Below are positions 45,370-57,183 of a stretch of DNA of 64,000 nucleotides, piece after piece. The stretch's first letter is position 1, and each line of letters begins with the position of its first letter. The notes under the pieces are model-generated. The model was not told where the DNA came from. It did not search any database and worked only from the letters and a program-made list of their open reading frames with translations. The DNA comes from Guillardia theta CCMP2712 (taxonomy: Eukaryota; Cryptophyceae; Pyrenomonadales; Geminigeraceae): assembly GCF_000315625.1 (NCBI RefSeq), contig NW_005434591.1, forward strand, positions 59,895 to 123,894. The letters run 5' to 3'. Made by a program: the position numbers and the translations under genes.

Positions 45370-45469
45370 NNNNNNNNNNNNNNNNNNNNNNNNNNNNNNN
45401 NNNNNNNNNNNNNNNNNNNNNNNNNNNNNNNNNNNNNNNNNNNNNNNNNNNNNNNNNNNNNNNNNNNNN
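45370..45469. other. Assembly gap (100 N)
   Basis: Exactly 100 N, probably a scaffold spacer of unknown true length, bordered by CTCC repeats on the left. Confidence 1.
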
Positions 45470-45917
45470 TGCTGACAAATTCGCCGAAGTATTTCTCGCC
45501 TATGGGTCGAATGCGAAGACAAACGCCCGAGAGACCGTCCGCTTCCTGCCTGCTGGCTGTCAGCCCGACAGGCCAATGGCAGGAAGCAAAGGAGAGGTAG
45601 GAAGGAAGAACGAAAGGAGCAGGAGCAGCAGCAGGAGCAGCAGCAGGAGCAGCAGCAGCAGCAGGAGAAAGAAGCCATGGGGAGGAGGGAAGAGAGATGC
45701 CGAGGACAAGATAGTGGAGATGGTTGGTGACAGTTGGAACAGCAGGAGCGGAAGCAGGAGTAGGAGCAGGAGCAGGAGCAGGGACGGAGGATAGTTCTTA
45801 GGTACCTCCCTTTGAAGCGACTTCCGTCTGGCAGAGTCAGAAAATCACCAGGCAACTTTCGAGCCTGATGGAACCAATCAAAGGATGGAAAGGACAAGAG
45901 AAGCAACGAGGACGAGG

Positions 45918-45964
<47 letters not shown>

Positions 45965-47188
45965 GATAAGAACAAGAGGACGAGGACGAGGATAACGAGG
46001 CAGCAGCAGCAGGGAAGGAAACGCAGTCAACCTGATTGCCGATCTCACGGGCTTTCTCATAGATTTCTAATCCCTTGCACAACAACTTCAGAAAGCGATT
46101 GGTGGAAGCATGAAAGCGAAGACAAGGAGACAAGAACAAGAACAAGGACAAGAAGACAAGGACAAGAGACAAGGACGAGGACGAGGACAAGAAGACAAGG
46201 ACAAGAGACAAGGACGAGGACGAGGACAAGGACGAGGAGCAGCAGAAGGAGCAGCAGCAGCTGCTGCTGCTGCTGCAGCAGCAGCAGGTAGGATCATTCA
46301 CCTCCCTGATAAAGTCCTTCATCTTCTCTCGCGTCAGCTCAATCTTATCAATATCCTCCTCCTCCTCCTCCTCCTCCTCCTCCTCCTGGGCAGCCGGTTT
46401 ACCTTCCCCTCCCTCTCCTTTCTCTCCACCCTCCATTCCTCCGTCCGCATTCCTTGCTGTCTCCTCCCTGCCCTTCTCCTCCCCTGCCGTCCTTCCTCCT
46501 TTCGTCTCATCTGGGGCTGAAACCCACAGGGTCAGGGCGATAACTGCAAACAGCATCCACACACCTCCTTTGTCCCTGTTGTCGTCTGCCCCGCAGAAAG
46601 TTTTCAGCATCATGGTCAGCCCTCTCGACCCTCCGCGCACGTTCACCCACCTTCTCCTCTCACGCGCGCATCGGCAAACTTCTGCCTCGCCTCCTCCACC
46701 GCAGCCTCGGCCACTGGTCTGCTTCTCATGGACGTGAGCACTGCACGAGCAAGCTTCCTGATCTTTTCCCTACGAGGGGGTCAGCATTCAAGTTGGAAGA
46801 GGAGAAGGAGGAGAAGGAGGAGAAGGAGGAGAAGGAGGAGAAGGAGGAGAAGGAGGAGAAGGAGGAGAAGGAGAAGGAGGAGAAGGAGAAGGAGGAGAAG
46901 GAGAAGGGGGACGAGGAAGAGGACGAGGACGAGAAGGAGTGGGATGGGAGGAGAGAGGGAGGAGAGGAGAGGAAGAGAAGGAGAAGGAGATACAAGAACT
47001 CTGATCGCATCTGAAGCGTGTCATCATTCCATGCTGCTAGAATGTGTCAGCGCAGTCAAGAAAGGGAGGGAGGGGAGTAAAGAGGAGGCACCGGCGTACT
47101 TCTTGAAGAGATCGGAGTTGGTCATGAAATGAGAGACAACCTCTTCCTGTTCGATGAGGGTGAGGGAAAGGCAAAAAATGAGGGAGAG

Positions 47189-47245
<57 letters not shown>

Positions 47246-49794
47246 CAGAGAGGGAGAGAGGCAGAAAGGCAGAGAGGCAGAGAGGGAAGGAGGGAACGAG
47301 GGAAGGGGGGTGTAGAGTCATGGAGGGAGCAGGATGGAAGTTGGTGTGTGAGGAATGGGGTGGGAGGAAGAGGATTCTTGAATACTTCGGTGTAACTGGC
47401 TTGAAACAGAATCTTCATCTTGTCGAGAATCTCTGCAATGAAACAAATTAGATAAAACAGCGAAGGAACAGAAAGGAAAAGACAACACAGCACAGTTCTG
47501 CACAGAACAGAACAAAACAGCTCATCACATCACATCACATCACATCACATCACATCACATCACATCACATCACATCACATCACATCACATCACATCACAT
47601 CACATCACATCACATCACATCACATCACATCACATCACATCATATCATATCACATCACATCACATCACATCACATCACAAGAAGACAATCCAGTGCCCAC
47701 CAGCATCGTCTGCAACTCTTCTCGTCGGTTTTGGTACTCTCTCCTGCTGCTGCTCCTTGACTGGAACTGTAAACCTCGCGATCCGTTCCTTGCCCTTGTC
47801 CCCCCCGTCCGTTCCTTTGTCTACCTTCTCCTCCTTGGCCTTGGCCTTTTCGTTCATCTTTGCAAAGGGACGAAAATCTTCCTGTCTCCCCCTGGTTTTC
47901 TCCTCCTCGCCCTTGCTGTTCTGCTTCCCTCCCTCTGTTTCGCCTCTCAACAAGGATAAAGTTTGCCTCGCCGTCGGCCTGTCCTCGGGTCTGCAAGACA
48001 GCATGCGAGCCGCGATCTGCGGCAACCGAATCATGAAAACTGCCGTCGGCAGAGGAGGGGGAGGGGAGGGGGAAGGGGGAGATTGAGGAGGGAGAGGGAA
48101 AAGGGAAGGGTGCAAGAGAAGCAGAAAAAGAACAGAAGAAGAGGATGTGCGCGAGGAAGCGATAGAGACATGTGAGGACGAGGAGAACGAGGAGGACGAG
48201 GAGGAGGAAGAGGACGAGGAGAACGAGCAGGACGAGGAGGAGGACGAGGAGGACGAGGAGGACGAGGAGGACGAGGAAGAGGACGAGGAGGACGAGGAGG
48301 ATGAGGAGGAGGGAGAGGACAAGGAGGTTTGAGGGAGAAAGATGAGCAAAAGACTGCAAGATCCTTCAAGACTCATCAGACGACACGGGAAGAGGAGCGA
48401 TACAAGGTTATGAACAATGAAAGAAAAAGGAGATTGGGACAAGAAAAGAAGGATGGGCAACAACTCAGCAACCTGTCGGTACATCTGCGGGTAGTGGGTG
48501 TGCATATCGTTGGCGGATAGCGGTGTGTTCATAACCTGCCACATGTCTCACAACCCTCAACATGTAACACTTTGAAGAACAAGGCAGAGATCGAATTCTT
48601 GATCAAGTTCGCGCACGAGCCAGTAACAACTCGAGACGACAGCGGTCATCAACATGCAACAAAAAGTGAACATCACGACTACGAACGCTCAAAACACCAA
48701 ACAGGAGGACAAAACAGCAAATTTGCAGCAGAATCAACAGCAGCAACATCCAACAACAGCACTGAATCGATAATAATTAGCACACAACACAAACACAAAC
48801 ACAAACACAAACACAAACACAAACACAAACACAAACACAAACACAAACACAAACACAAACACAAACCTTGATGGCGAGAAGACCTTTAGACTCCCACAGG
48901 AAGTTCAACGACATCATCTCATACAAGATACAACCCAGCCCCCACATATCCGCAGCTTCCCCGTAGTGCTCTGACTTCAACACTTCTGGCTGTAAACCAT
49001 CGTCACTTCTTCACCCCGACATCTCAGAGGCAAGACTGACAGCAGCGTATGACGGGGTGCCAACCATGGACATTCTCGATTGCTCCAACTTTCATCTCCA
49101 TCAGCCAGGTGCAGGACAGGCAGGGAGCAAGCTTCTCACCTGGCGTGCGAGGCCAAAGTCTCCGATCTTCAGCGTGCTGATCTTTGTTATGAAGACGTTG
49201 AGAGGCTTCAGATCCCTGGGAACGACCCGAGGGTATCAACCCATGCGCCCAGAATCTTTCGACGACAGCAAACCTGTGGAGGACCTCGTTGCTGTGAATG
49301 TAAACCAGCGCGTCTGCTAGCTGCAGAAACCAGGAGGAGACTGTAGCTGCGGGGACCAACACCTTGCGAGATCTGACGTCTTGGAGGTAGTGTGCAAGGT
49401 CGCCATTCTACGGGAGGGGGTAAGGCAACAGGCGCTCCACATGGCAGCTTCCCACCTCACACCACTCCATCAGGATGTTCAGGCCCATCCCACTGCCCTT
49501 GTCGTCGGGGAGGTCGCTAAGGAAGAAGTCTTCGATCCTCACGACAGAACCATGGCTCAGCCTCTGCATCATCTTGACCTCCTTGAGGGCTTGGTTACCC
49601 TCCTTGTGGTCCTTACACTTGATCTGGTTAAGTACGATGACGCAGTCAGCCATGAGATCAGATAGAAATTGATACACAGAGATGGTTTCCACCTGTTTGA
49701 TCACAAAGTACTTGTGATCTCTCCTCCTCCGCACGCTGAAAGTCTCCCCCTGCCCTCCCTTGCCAAGAGTCTTCAGAACTTCGAAGTCTTCCAT
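45470..49794 (-). CDS. NEK-like Ser/Thr protein kinase with long charged tail
   Basis: The kinase domain starts at 49794 (MEDFEVLKTLGKGGQGETFS). Exon 1 ends at 49693 and the next begins IKCKDHKEGNQALKEVKMMQ. Conserved elements follow in order: KCK-type lysine context, ILMEWCENGDLAHYLQ, LADALVYIHSNEVLHRDLKP, LNVFITKISTLKIGDFGLAR, MVGTPSYAA, PEVLKSEHYGEAADMWGLGC, ILYEMMSLNFLWES and CRPEDRPTARQTLSLL. MWGLGCILYEM and the GDLAHYLQ element fit the NEK family (mitotic and ciliary kinases). The tail is charged (EEKTRGRQEDF). The frame seems to end at 47675, but a donor there splices in phase to EILDKMKILFQASYTEVFKN. Coding-like exons then continue (SHFMTNSDLFKKYAG, IRKLARAVLTSMRSRPVAEA, DIDKIELTREKMKDFIREVN, LCKGLEIYEKAREIGNQ, REILRRICQ) towards the N gap. 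The 3' end is unresolved. Confidence 0.78.
47205..47246. repeat. (GA)n microsatellite
   Basis: About 21 GA units inside a predicted intron of the NEK-like gene. Confidence 0.9.
47521..47680. repeat. (CACAT)n pentamer satellite
   Basis: Some 30 copies of CATCA/CACAT with two CATAT variants near 47641-47650. It lies in a predicted intron of the NEK-like gene directly after the donor for the DDAE junction. Confidence 0.92.
48170..48325. repeat. (GAGGAC)n-type purine-rich repeat
   Basis: Irregular GAGGAC/GAGGAG array. The acidic plus-strand frame across it is an artefact; it sits in an intron of the minus-strand kinase gene. Confidence 0.8.
48784..48866. repeat. (ACAAAC)n hexamer repeat
   Basis: About 13 to 14 perfect units, bordering the kinase exon that ends SKGLLAIK. 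Confidence 0.9.
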
Positions 49795-50290
49795 CACGCC
49801 TGGTCTTCAATCCTGACAGGTCGGTCTACTCCATCCTGTTCCTCTAGACCTTAGTGTCGAAAGAAGTTGATCAGACGTGCAACAGCTCTCCACCCCCGCC
49901 TCCAAACCCCACCGCTCACTTTTCGTAACCCTTGGCCTGCCTCTTGGCATGCTCCTGCTGAATCTCCTCCTCCTGCCCCTCCTGCTTCTCGCTTCGTCTC
50001 TGCATCGTGTCGATACTTCTCTCCTCTTGAACCTTGCTCCTGATCCTGAGACTCCCTTCCTCCTCTCCCCTTCCCTCCTCCATCGCCTGACCACCCTCGT
50101 ATGCCATATCCGTCTCTGCCTTCAATTTGGGATAGTGGGGCGGGCTCACAATATCAAAATTAAAATAAATTTAGTAAATTTTCAAATTTGAGATGACATA
50201 TTCAAATATTGATCCTAAAAAAGAGATCCTAGTGCGCCTCAGAGCCTTGATGTGCAGTGCGCAGGGACGCATGTGGTGCTGAGAACAGGA

Positions 50291-50324
<34 letters not shown>

Positions 50325-50506
50325 AGGGACGAGGACGAGGTCAAGAATCTTGGAAGCAATCTAGCTGTAAGGAAGCAGAATATCAGGGTTTCGATCTCTG
50401 AGTGACGTCTTCGTTCTGGAGGAACTAAGGGAGGTGATCGTAGGGGGAGTTAGGCATGATCAGACGCAGCAGTGCATGCTAGGAGAGATCCTGCCGCGGA
50501 CACGAC
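49795..50506. other. Spacer between divergent genes
   Basis: 49795-50110 is pyrimidine-rich, 50150-50215 AT-rich, and a (GACGAG)n repeat lies at 50289-50340. This should contain the promoters of the divergent kinase and LRGG genes; no TATA-like element stands out. Confidence 0.4.
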
Positions 50507-51370
50507 ATGCAGAGGATTCAGTTGGGTCTGGTGATACTTGCAGCTATCTCCTGCACTCAGAGCAGCAGCAGCCTCACACATGGGGGAGGGTACAGAGTTC
50601 TCACTAACAGACTGAGAGGCGGGGGCTGGCTGTCCAAGGAATACAACGACTATCTTCAGGAATGCATACGAAATGGCTTCAAGCCGGAAAACACCACAGT
50701 GGAGCAGTACAAGGCCATGGGGATAGAGGGTGCCAGGAAAGACGAGTATGGCAACATCGTCTTTGCTCCGCCTGGTCTTACTCTGGAGGAGGCATACGAA
50801 AAGATCGAGCAGGGTGACAAGTTCATAGCTGGGCTAGGGTGAGAGCCGCTGCAATGGGGGGAAGGAGGAGAGGGGGGAGGAGGCTGACTGTGGTGGTCAG
50901 GCATGAAAAGATCATTGAGATTGTGGAGAACCTGCTCAACACGAACGTGAGGCCGTACAACCGTGATCCCTTCGAGCCGCTGCTGCGGGATGGAGGATTG
51001 GACACACATCCTGAAGACTGGGGTGACTTCAATGAGGTCGATGCTTTCGCACAGAAGCTGCTCGAAGACAACGGCTTCGTCTATGTGCGACCTTCTCCCC
51101 CGCTTGCACCTGAGTTGACCGATATGTTAGGATGCTGACAACGATGACTGGCTGCCTCCAAAGACTGAGCAGGAAGTGCAAGAACAACAAGAGCTTAAGA
51201 GAAAGATTCTTGAGATGCAGGGCCAGGAAGGACCGGCACGGCCGGTAGAGCTTGCTTCTAACGTTCTGTCACGTTCGTTGTTTGTTCTAAGATGTGATGC
51301 GCAGGTAAGGCAGTTGATCGACGATACAGATCCGACAACGACTTATTCAGTAGTTCAACATGAGCGGTGA
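50507..51370 (+). CDS. Secreted protein with LRGG motif, 4 exons
   Basis: ATG 50507 begins a signal peptide (MQRIQLGLVILAAISCTQSS) followed by RVLTNRLRGGGWLSKEYND. The first exon ends at a GTGAGA donor near 50839. Further exons read HEKIIEIVENLLNTNVRPYN, RDPFEPLLRDGGLDTHPEDW, DADNDDWLPPKTEQEVQEQQ and a final VRQLIDDTDPTTTYSVVQHE before the stop at 51368-51370. The mature protein is acidic and mostly helical with no membrane segment. The LRGG tetrapeptide shortly after the leader is shared with the kinase at 42058. I do not recognise the rest. Destination could be the secretory pathway or the complex plastid; the residue after the likely cleavage site is not Phe, which argues against stromal import. 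Confidence 0.7.
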
Positions 51371-51497
51371 AGATCAACACCAACAAAAAAAACTGTCTTT
51401 CAAGTACAAATATGTTACAAGGCTTCGAAACAAGCTCGCATGGCGGTTATGGTTTCTGAGGTGCGACAGAATAGAAAACAACCTTGCCTCATCGTTA

Positions 51498-53057
51498 TCA
51501 GACTGGCGGACAAGGAGGAGGAGGAGGAGGAGGAGGAGATGAATGTGAATGACCATTCGCTCCAGCGGTCGCATTCCCTTTCTCCCCATCATGAGGATTG
51601 GGACGAGTCTCCAAGTAGACTTCCTTCCCGTCATCAGGCTCCACCTGAGCTCCGTTCTCTTTGCCATCATCGAGATAGTCTGAGGCGCTGCGGGCACTTG
51701 TATCGATGGGCAGGGCGACTTCGGTCCCGTCTTGGGAACTTTCTTCCCTCTCCTCTCTTGCATCCTGCTTGAAGAGGTCACGAGCAGAGGTCACAGAGTC
51801 ACTCGTTACCTCTCGAGACATCGTCCCGATCTGATAGTTGTTGGTGATCATTTTCATGATACTGTCGGTGGAGGGCGCCAGCATCCAGTCCATCTGTCAA
51901 TACAGTCATGAAGATCAATTAGAGGAGAAGATGAACACATCTCCAGCAAGCAGCAAAAAAGAAGTATACCTTCCAGAGAACAATGCAGAAAACCAGCAAG
52001 ACAATGATCTCGATTCCACCATACGTTAGAGCGACCCTGACAGCAAGATCTCGTCTGTATTGATCCACAAACATGCTCATAGATGCAACAGAGCTGATCG
52101 CCACATTCTGGAAACACACCTTGGAGACAGTTATTGCAACTCAAGAAACCAAACTCAGCCAAGGGCTGATTTGCTCACCTCGATTGCAATCGCGACACAT
52201 GTGTGCCTTGGGATGTTGAAGTATGGAATGGAGGCGATGAACAGGGAGAAAAACAAACCACATAGGATGGGGCCGCATATGCAGATCCAGTACTGCCAAT
52301 GAGGATTGAGGATAGGGGCTTTCGTCTCCACTGTGGTGACAAGAGAAGACCAGAGGATGATCGCAAGGCCGATTAGCGACCCTATCGCCTGACTCCTCTG
52401 CTTGTACAGGGGGTTGTCTCCACTGTAGTAGGCTAACATCAAACCTCCGGTGACTGCTGAGATAACAACACCAATGGTGATAAGTAGGATAGACCAGCTG
52501 ATGTCTACACGCTGATTGAACGCCAGGTAGGTGTACAGCAACAGGTTGAGAGGGAGCATCCCAAGGCTGATGATAGTTGACAATGTAGTCATGGCAACAG
52601 AAAGAGGAAGGTCGGCGTTGAAGATGGCACAAAACCAGTTGGAAAGGCTGCCTCCCGGAGAGCTTGTGAGGATCATGACGGTCAGAGCGACCTCATACTG
52701 AGGTTCGACAGCCTTCACGAAGATGAAGCCGAGCAAGGGCATCAGGAGCCATTGCAGCGACAACCCCAGCGCCAGCTGCGTCTTGTGGATTCGCTTGATG
52801 CTCCTTGCGTTCACGGAGGCTGACATACAGAAGACCAGCCCGAACAGCAGGACATTGCTCACGACCTGCCCAGCTGTCAACGAGAGACCTTCAACGGCAG
52901 ACATCAGGGGCCGACCTGAGCTACTCTTTGGTTGACCGCGACCATGGTTGTGCGCACTCACGTTGGCATCATGAAGATAATGGCTGCGTGCTGGCGTGCA
53001 TCTGAACAGCACACGTAAACAAAAGCTGCTCATTAAACATGTCAAAGCTCTATCCAA
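51498..53057 (-). CDS. BASS/SBF-family (bile acid:sodium symporter-like) transporter
   Basis: The main exon (53057 to about 52181) encodes a polytopic membrane protein: VVSNVLLFGLVFCMSASV, LALGLSLQWLLMPLLGFIFV, VALTVMILTSSPGGSLSNWF, TTLSTIISLGMLPLNLLLYT, WSILLITIGVVISAVTGGLM, LIGLAIILWSSLV and YWICICGPILCGLFFSLFI. SSPGGSLSNWF and the overall order fit the SBF fold (sodium/bile acid or organic-anion symporters). A second exon (NVAISSVASMSMFVDQYRRD, then a transmembrane helix IEIIVLLVFCIVLWK) and a hydrophilic C-terminal exon (MDWMLAPSTDSIMKMITNNY) ending at 51498 complete it. The start could instead be a downstream Met before VEGLSLTAGQVV, as the first 50 residues look unlike a transporter N-terminus. 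Substrate unknown; plastid BASS proteins move pyruvate and other acids. Confidence 0.82.
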
Positions 53058-55203
53058 GCCGACAAAGGTGCCGTCAACACAGCACAGGGCGTGTCTAAAC
53101 TTCTACTGAATTCAATGATGTGTGTGTCAAGACTATCATGACACGCAGCCTCAAGAAACTACTCTTCAGAGAGCTCAACTTCTTGCATCTCTCCTCTTTG
53201 CCATCATTACAGGCACAACCCAAATACGGCAGATCATTTGTCCCAGCACCACCAATCCTCGGGTTACAACAAATTCAATCAGGACCGCTGTGCCGACTAG
53301 CATTCCACTTATCATCGTCTGAAAGCACCTTACTCTCCCACTGATTGACATATGGGAGATGGTTTGAAGCAAATTATGGTTGAAATCCCTTACAATCCCT
53401 TTCCCAGAAATGAATCAGGCAGTCAGTTTTCTTCTCGCCCCCGTCTTGGTTGTTGCAAGGTCCAATCAGCTCAACTGCCGATACATGACTTCTTCTCCTC
53501 GTTCACTCCTTTCTCTCTGTATCTCATCTTTTCATTCCTAGTATTCTCTCAGCTCTCGTCTCCTCCTTTCCCTCTCCTCCTCTACTTCCGCCCTCAATCC
53601 TTCCCTCTATCCTCCTCCATGGCATTCTTTTATCCCTCTCCGAGACTACCCTACCCCCTTCTTGGAAAACTCGACGAAAAAAAATTGAAAGTACCCCACA
53701 ATCAACAACTACTACCCCCTCCTCCATATGTCAGTACCCCCCCTTCTTATAAAAGTAAAAGAGGTCACAGACTCCTACCTGGGGTAGTACCCCTTGTAAC
53801 GACATTACTCTAGTGGGTGGGGATACTCAAGGATAGCATTACCCCACCGTAGCACGTGTACTACCCTACCCCAATCCAGTGCTGCCAACCAACCACCCTC
53901 CCTTAAGTCTTCTTTGGTGATAACACCCGTGGTATGTTCTTTTTACTCGATGACCCTACCCCCCCTCCCCCTACCGGAATCTCCATCTCTTTACTAGCCG
54001 TGGCTGATATAAAATCCGGCGGCTCGGACTCGGAGGCCTGAGGCTTCAGTTATTGGTACTGATTTTAACTTAACTTTGAGTAAACTACCATTCTAGTGTC
54101 AGGCACCGGCGGACGGTAAACGGCGGACCGTCACGCCGCAGTCCCGGGCCCCGGGCCGTTCAACTGAGTGACGGACGGCCGCGCCCCGGCGGCCCGGGTG
54201 AGTGGGCCGAGCTTCGGAAGGCAACGGAAATTGTACAGTCACTAGTACCTACCTTCAAGTTGAGTTAAGACTACTAGGGGCACCAGGTAACTTATCGTTG
54301 ATGAGTAAAACTACACGGTACTGCACTGCATCATTGAATGAATGCTCCAGCCTGGCCCCCCCCCACGGTAACTGAAAGAGAGATGCACTAGTACTGCCTG
54401 CTGCTCTTGTTCTCTCTGCTCCTCCACCGTGACGCGGCTTGCTCCATGTCAGAGTCCTGAGCTGCTCCCTGCAAGCAGTCATAGTACAAATGAGGCAACA
54501 TAATGATTGAATGTGATCTCAAAACCAACGAAACACAATTGTATCATTCAAGAACAACCATTCTATATTCTAAGAGATTGTTAAGGATGTCTTTGGTGAT
54601 GTAATCGATAAGATGTTGTTAGACAATGTTCTTAAGGGTTCATTTCAATTGCTTGATCAAACTCTAAATGATATATCTAATGGCAGCCCCTTTCTATGAT
54701 ATTAAATGCAAAGCCTTTGTGCGGAAAGCCACCTCTGCTTCGGGAGGCCGAGAACCTTAGTTGATGATCCCAGGCCTCATCAGTGGGGTCCTTCTTGTAC
54801 CCTCCTGCTACTTCTGCTCGCTTCTTCCACGCTACTTACAGCGTGCTCGTCTCCTGCCCTCTCCTTCTCCCTCCTATGACTGCCTGCTATCTGTTGGTTC
54901 TGATTGAACAGAAACATGTTGGCCTGTGTCAGCCTGATGCATGCTCCTTTGAGTGTGATGGGGATGGTAAGTGAGTATAGCGAGCTCAGATCTAGCTCTT
55001 CTGCTTGTATAGAGCCGTGATTCTGCAAGGGCTGTTGATTCCTTGTTGATCACTTCTGATGTTCAGTGGATGCGATGTGCAGCAACCTTGCAAGTGCTCA
55101 TCAACATTCTGACGGTGTTTTACAGCGCTAAGTTATCAAGAGGTCTTGACGATGTTGATCTGATCTGTTGCCATGGAGGATTCTGAGATAGCAGAGTCGT
55201 ACG
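53058..55203. other. Spacer: C-rich tract, GC-rich island D, AT-rich DNA
   Basis: 53175-53372 (minus) has a hydrophobic frame (MISGMLVGTAVLIEFVVTRG) of unclear status. 53640-53970 is rich in CTACCCC words. 54010-54250 is a GC-rich island with CGGCGGCTCGGACTCGG shared with island A, plus TTCAAGTTGAG and CACTAGTAC words. 54480-55140 is AT-rich without an identified exon. Confidence 0.4.
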
Positions 55204-57183
55204 ATGGTAGCTATCATCGAGTTGCAGATCGATCTCACTGTCTTGGATGTAGACGAGGAGTTTTACGCGGAAGAAGTCCAGGAGGACCAGTGGCTTGGGA
55301 AGGAAACGAGCCCACTTGCATGGGGGGCAGAAGACCTTCAATCCTATATCTTGGACAACTACGGCAAATGGACGACAGCGAGCAAGGTAGAGGGAGGGCG
55401 CGAGCAAGGCAAGGGAGACAAGGCAAGCAGCAGGCCAGAGCATGTCAGTGCGTTGCCTCTCAGAAAGCTTCCCGCGTCCTGCCGCAGCCAGTCGGAGCCC
55501 CTGGCGAGCATCCGCAAGGACTACCTCACCCACGTTTCGGGGCATCGACCCCAGCTGAGCAGGCCGAAGACTGCGAGGAGTCAGCCTCCCCTGTCTGCTC
55601 GCACGCCATCTCAGAGCAGCGCGATGAGTCAGACGATGAGGAGACCGCTGACCGCTAGGACCTTGACGCACCAGACAGTAGCAAGCTCCTCCTCCAAACC
55701 CAGGAAGGTGAACAAGAAGCTTGAATGCGGTCACTTGCTTCCGAACTGCTGGTCTCCTCTGCCTGGCGTGAAGGAGGAGAGAGATATGCTGGGGATCCTG
55801 CGGCAGGCTGAGTCAATGACGGGAATGAAGGTTCCCACAGGGAAGCAAGCGCTTCTGAAGAACCCCGAGCTGCTCCAGGCCTACTCGACCAGCCGCAAGC
55901 AGCTGCAGCTGGCTCCGGCAGATCAGTTGAGTTCCGACAGCAGCGACTCTGAGACAGAGAGCGAGGCTGCCAGCAAGCCATCTGAGCCCGTCGACAACTC
56001 ATCGGGTCAGATCAGAGAGAAAGCGACGGAGAAGCTGCTGGGAATCCACGTGCTCAAGGCAGACCTTGTTTGCAATGAGACGAGGGTGCAGTACTCGAAG
56101 CAATACTTCCAGCGCTACCCCAAGCTGCTGGCTGAAGAAAACCTGGACAAGCGAGTCGGAGTCGTGGTTGGCTGGGACTCCAATGCTCAAACCACCATCG
56201 TGAAGTGGGAGGATGGAACGATCGAGTACTGCTGCACAGGCTTCTCCAAGTTGTTCTTCCTCAAGCTTGCGGAGGAGAAGGAAGAAGAGGAGCAGTCAGA
56301 GGTGGACACGAGTGAGAAGATCGCACACCTGCTGCGCCTGCCGAGGTGGCAGATAGCAGAGCGAGGATCAGACAAGGGGATCGCGCGACTAGTGAAGGAT
56401 GGCCTGCGAGCTCAGAAGGTCCGGGGCATTCAGGATGAGCTGCAGAGGATGAGGCGGGTGCAGAAGCTGGTGCTCAAGGAGAACCCCCGGTCAGAAAAGT
56501 CCTCCAAGTTTCGCTCCAGGCTCCTGAGCACCCAGCAAGACTTCCTGCGCACACTCGACGATCAGTCGGCCATGGGATCCTGGATCGTCGTGAGCGCCAA
56601 CGGCAGCGAAGTGGAGATCCCTCCGTCGAGCTTGACGCCGACGATGATGGCGGCGTTCAGCAGATCAAAGGTCTCTCTTCTAGACGAGGTGCGCAACGTA
56701 GTTCAGAGAGACACCGTACTGGCCAACAGGAGGCAGAAGGCGGAGGAGCAGGGGGAGCAGCTGAAGAAGAAGAGGGGGCGACGGCACCCCCTCGCTGGAG
56801 AAAGCGATCCGATGGACGTGAATCAGATGATCAAGTACAACACGTCAAAGTTCAAAATCCCTCTCAAGTCGCTCATGAAGAGCAGGGTCGAGGACCTGGA
56901 GGTTGTCTTTCACTCCGTCTTCCAGTTCTTTGACTTCACCCGCTCCGGCGCCATCTCCCTCATCGACTTCGAGCGGGCCATGACCATGATCGGAGTCCCC
57001 GGGCTCAAGAACAACTCGCACGTGTGGATGAAGAAGAAGGTGGACCCGAAGCAGCGCGAGATTGACTACGAGACCTTCAAGAGCATGACTGTCAAGCTCA
57101 TAGAAGCCGCCAGAGACGGGAAGCCGATGGCAAAGACGCCGAGCGACGCTGCTGCTAGTCCTGCATGGACGGCGAGGTCATGA
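55204..57183 (+). CDS. 659-aa single-exon protein with EF-hand-like C-terminus
   Basis: A long intronless frame starting MVAIIELQIDLTVLD. Residues 70-190 are basic and Ser/Pro-rich (disordered; LSRPKTARSQPPLSARTP). Around residue 320 there is a small beta-rich module VGVVVGWDSNAQTTIVKWED, Tudor- or SH3-like in appearance. A Lys/Arg/Glu-rich helical region follows. Near residues 575-630 a degenerate EF hand is visible (VFQFFDFTRSGAISLIDFER; D-x-T-x-S-G-x-I-x-x-x-D/E) with partner sequence IDYETFKSMTVKLIEA. Such EF-hand proteins with disordered heads are common in ciliated protists. Calcium binding and a flagellar role are inference. The lack of introns is unusual for this window. Confidence 0.8.
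   Translation: MVAIIELQIDLTVLDVDEEFYAEEVQEDQWLGKETSPLAWGAEDLQSYILDNYGKWTTASKVEGGREQGKGDKASSRPEHVSALPLRKLPASCRSQSEPLASIRKDYLTHVSGHRPQLSRPKTARSQPPLSARTPSQSSAMSQTMRRPLTARTLTHQTVASSSSKPRKVNKKLECGHLLPNCWSPLPGVKEERDMLGILRQAESMTGMKVPTGKQALLKNPELLQAYSTSRKQLQLAPADQLSSDSSDSETESEAASKPSEPVDNSSGQIREKATEKLLGIHVLKADLVCNETRVQYSKQYFQRYPKLLAEENLDKRVGVVVGWDSNAQTTIVKWEDGTIEYCCTGFSKLFFLKLAEEKEEEEQSEVDTSEKIAHLLRLPRWQIAERGSDKGIARLVKDGLRAQKVRGIQDELQRMRRVQKLVLKENPRSEKSSKFRSRLLSTQQDFLRTLDDQSAMGSWIVVSANGSEVEIPPSSLTPTMMAAFSRSKVSLLDEVRNVVQRDTVLANRRQKAEEQGEQLKKKRGRRHPLAGESDPMDVNQMIKYNTSKFKIPLKSLMKSRVEDLEVVFHSVFQFFDFTRSGAISLIDFERAMTMIGVPGLKNNSHVWMKKKVDPKQREIDYETFKSMTVKLIEAARDGKPMAKTPSDAAASPAWTARS

Noticed and set aside
48147-48332. 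Acidic plus-strand frame of Glu/Asp
   Set aside because: Repeat artefact of GAGGAC units within an intron of the minus-strand kinase gene.
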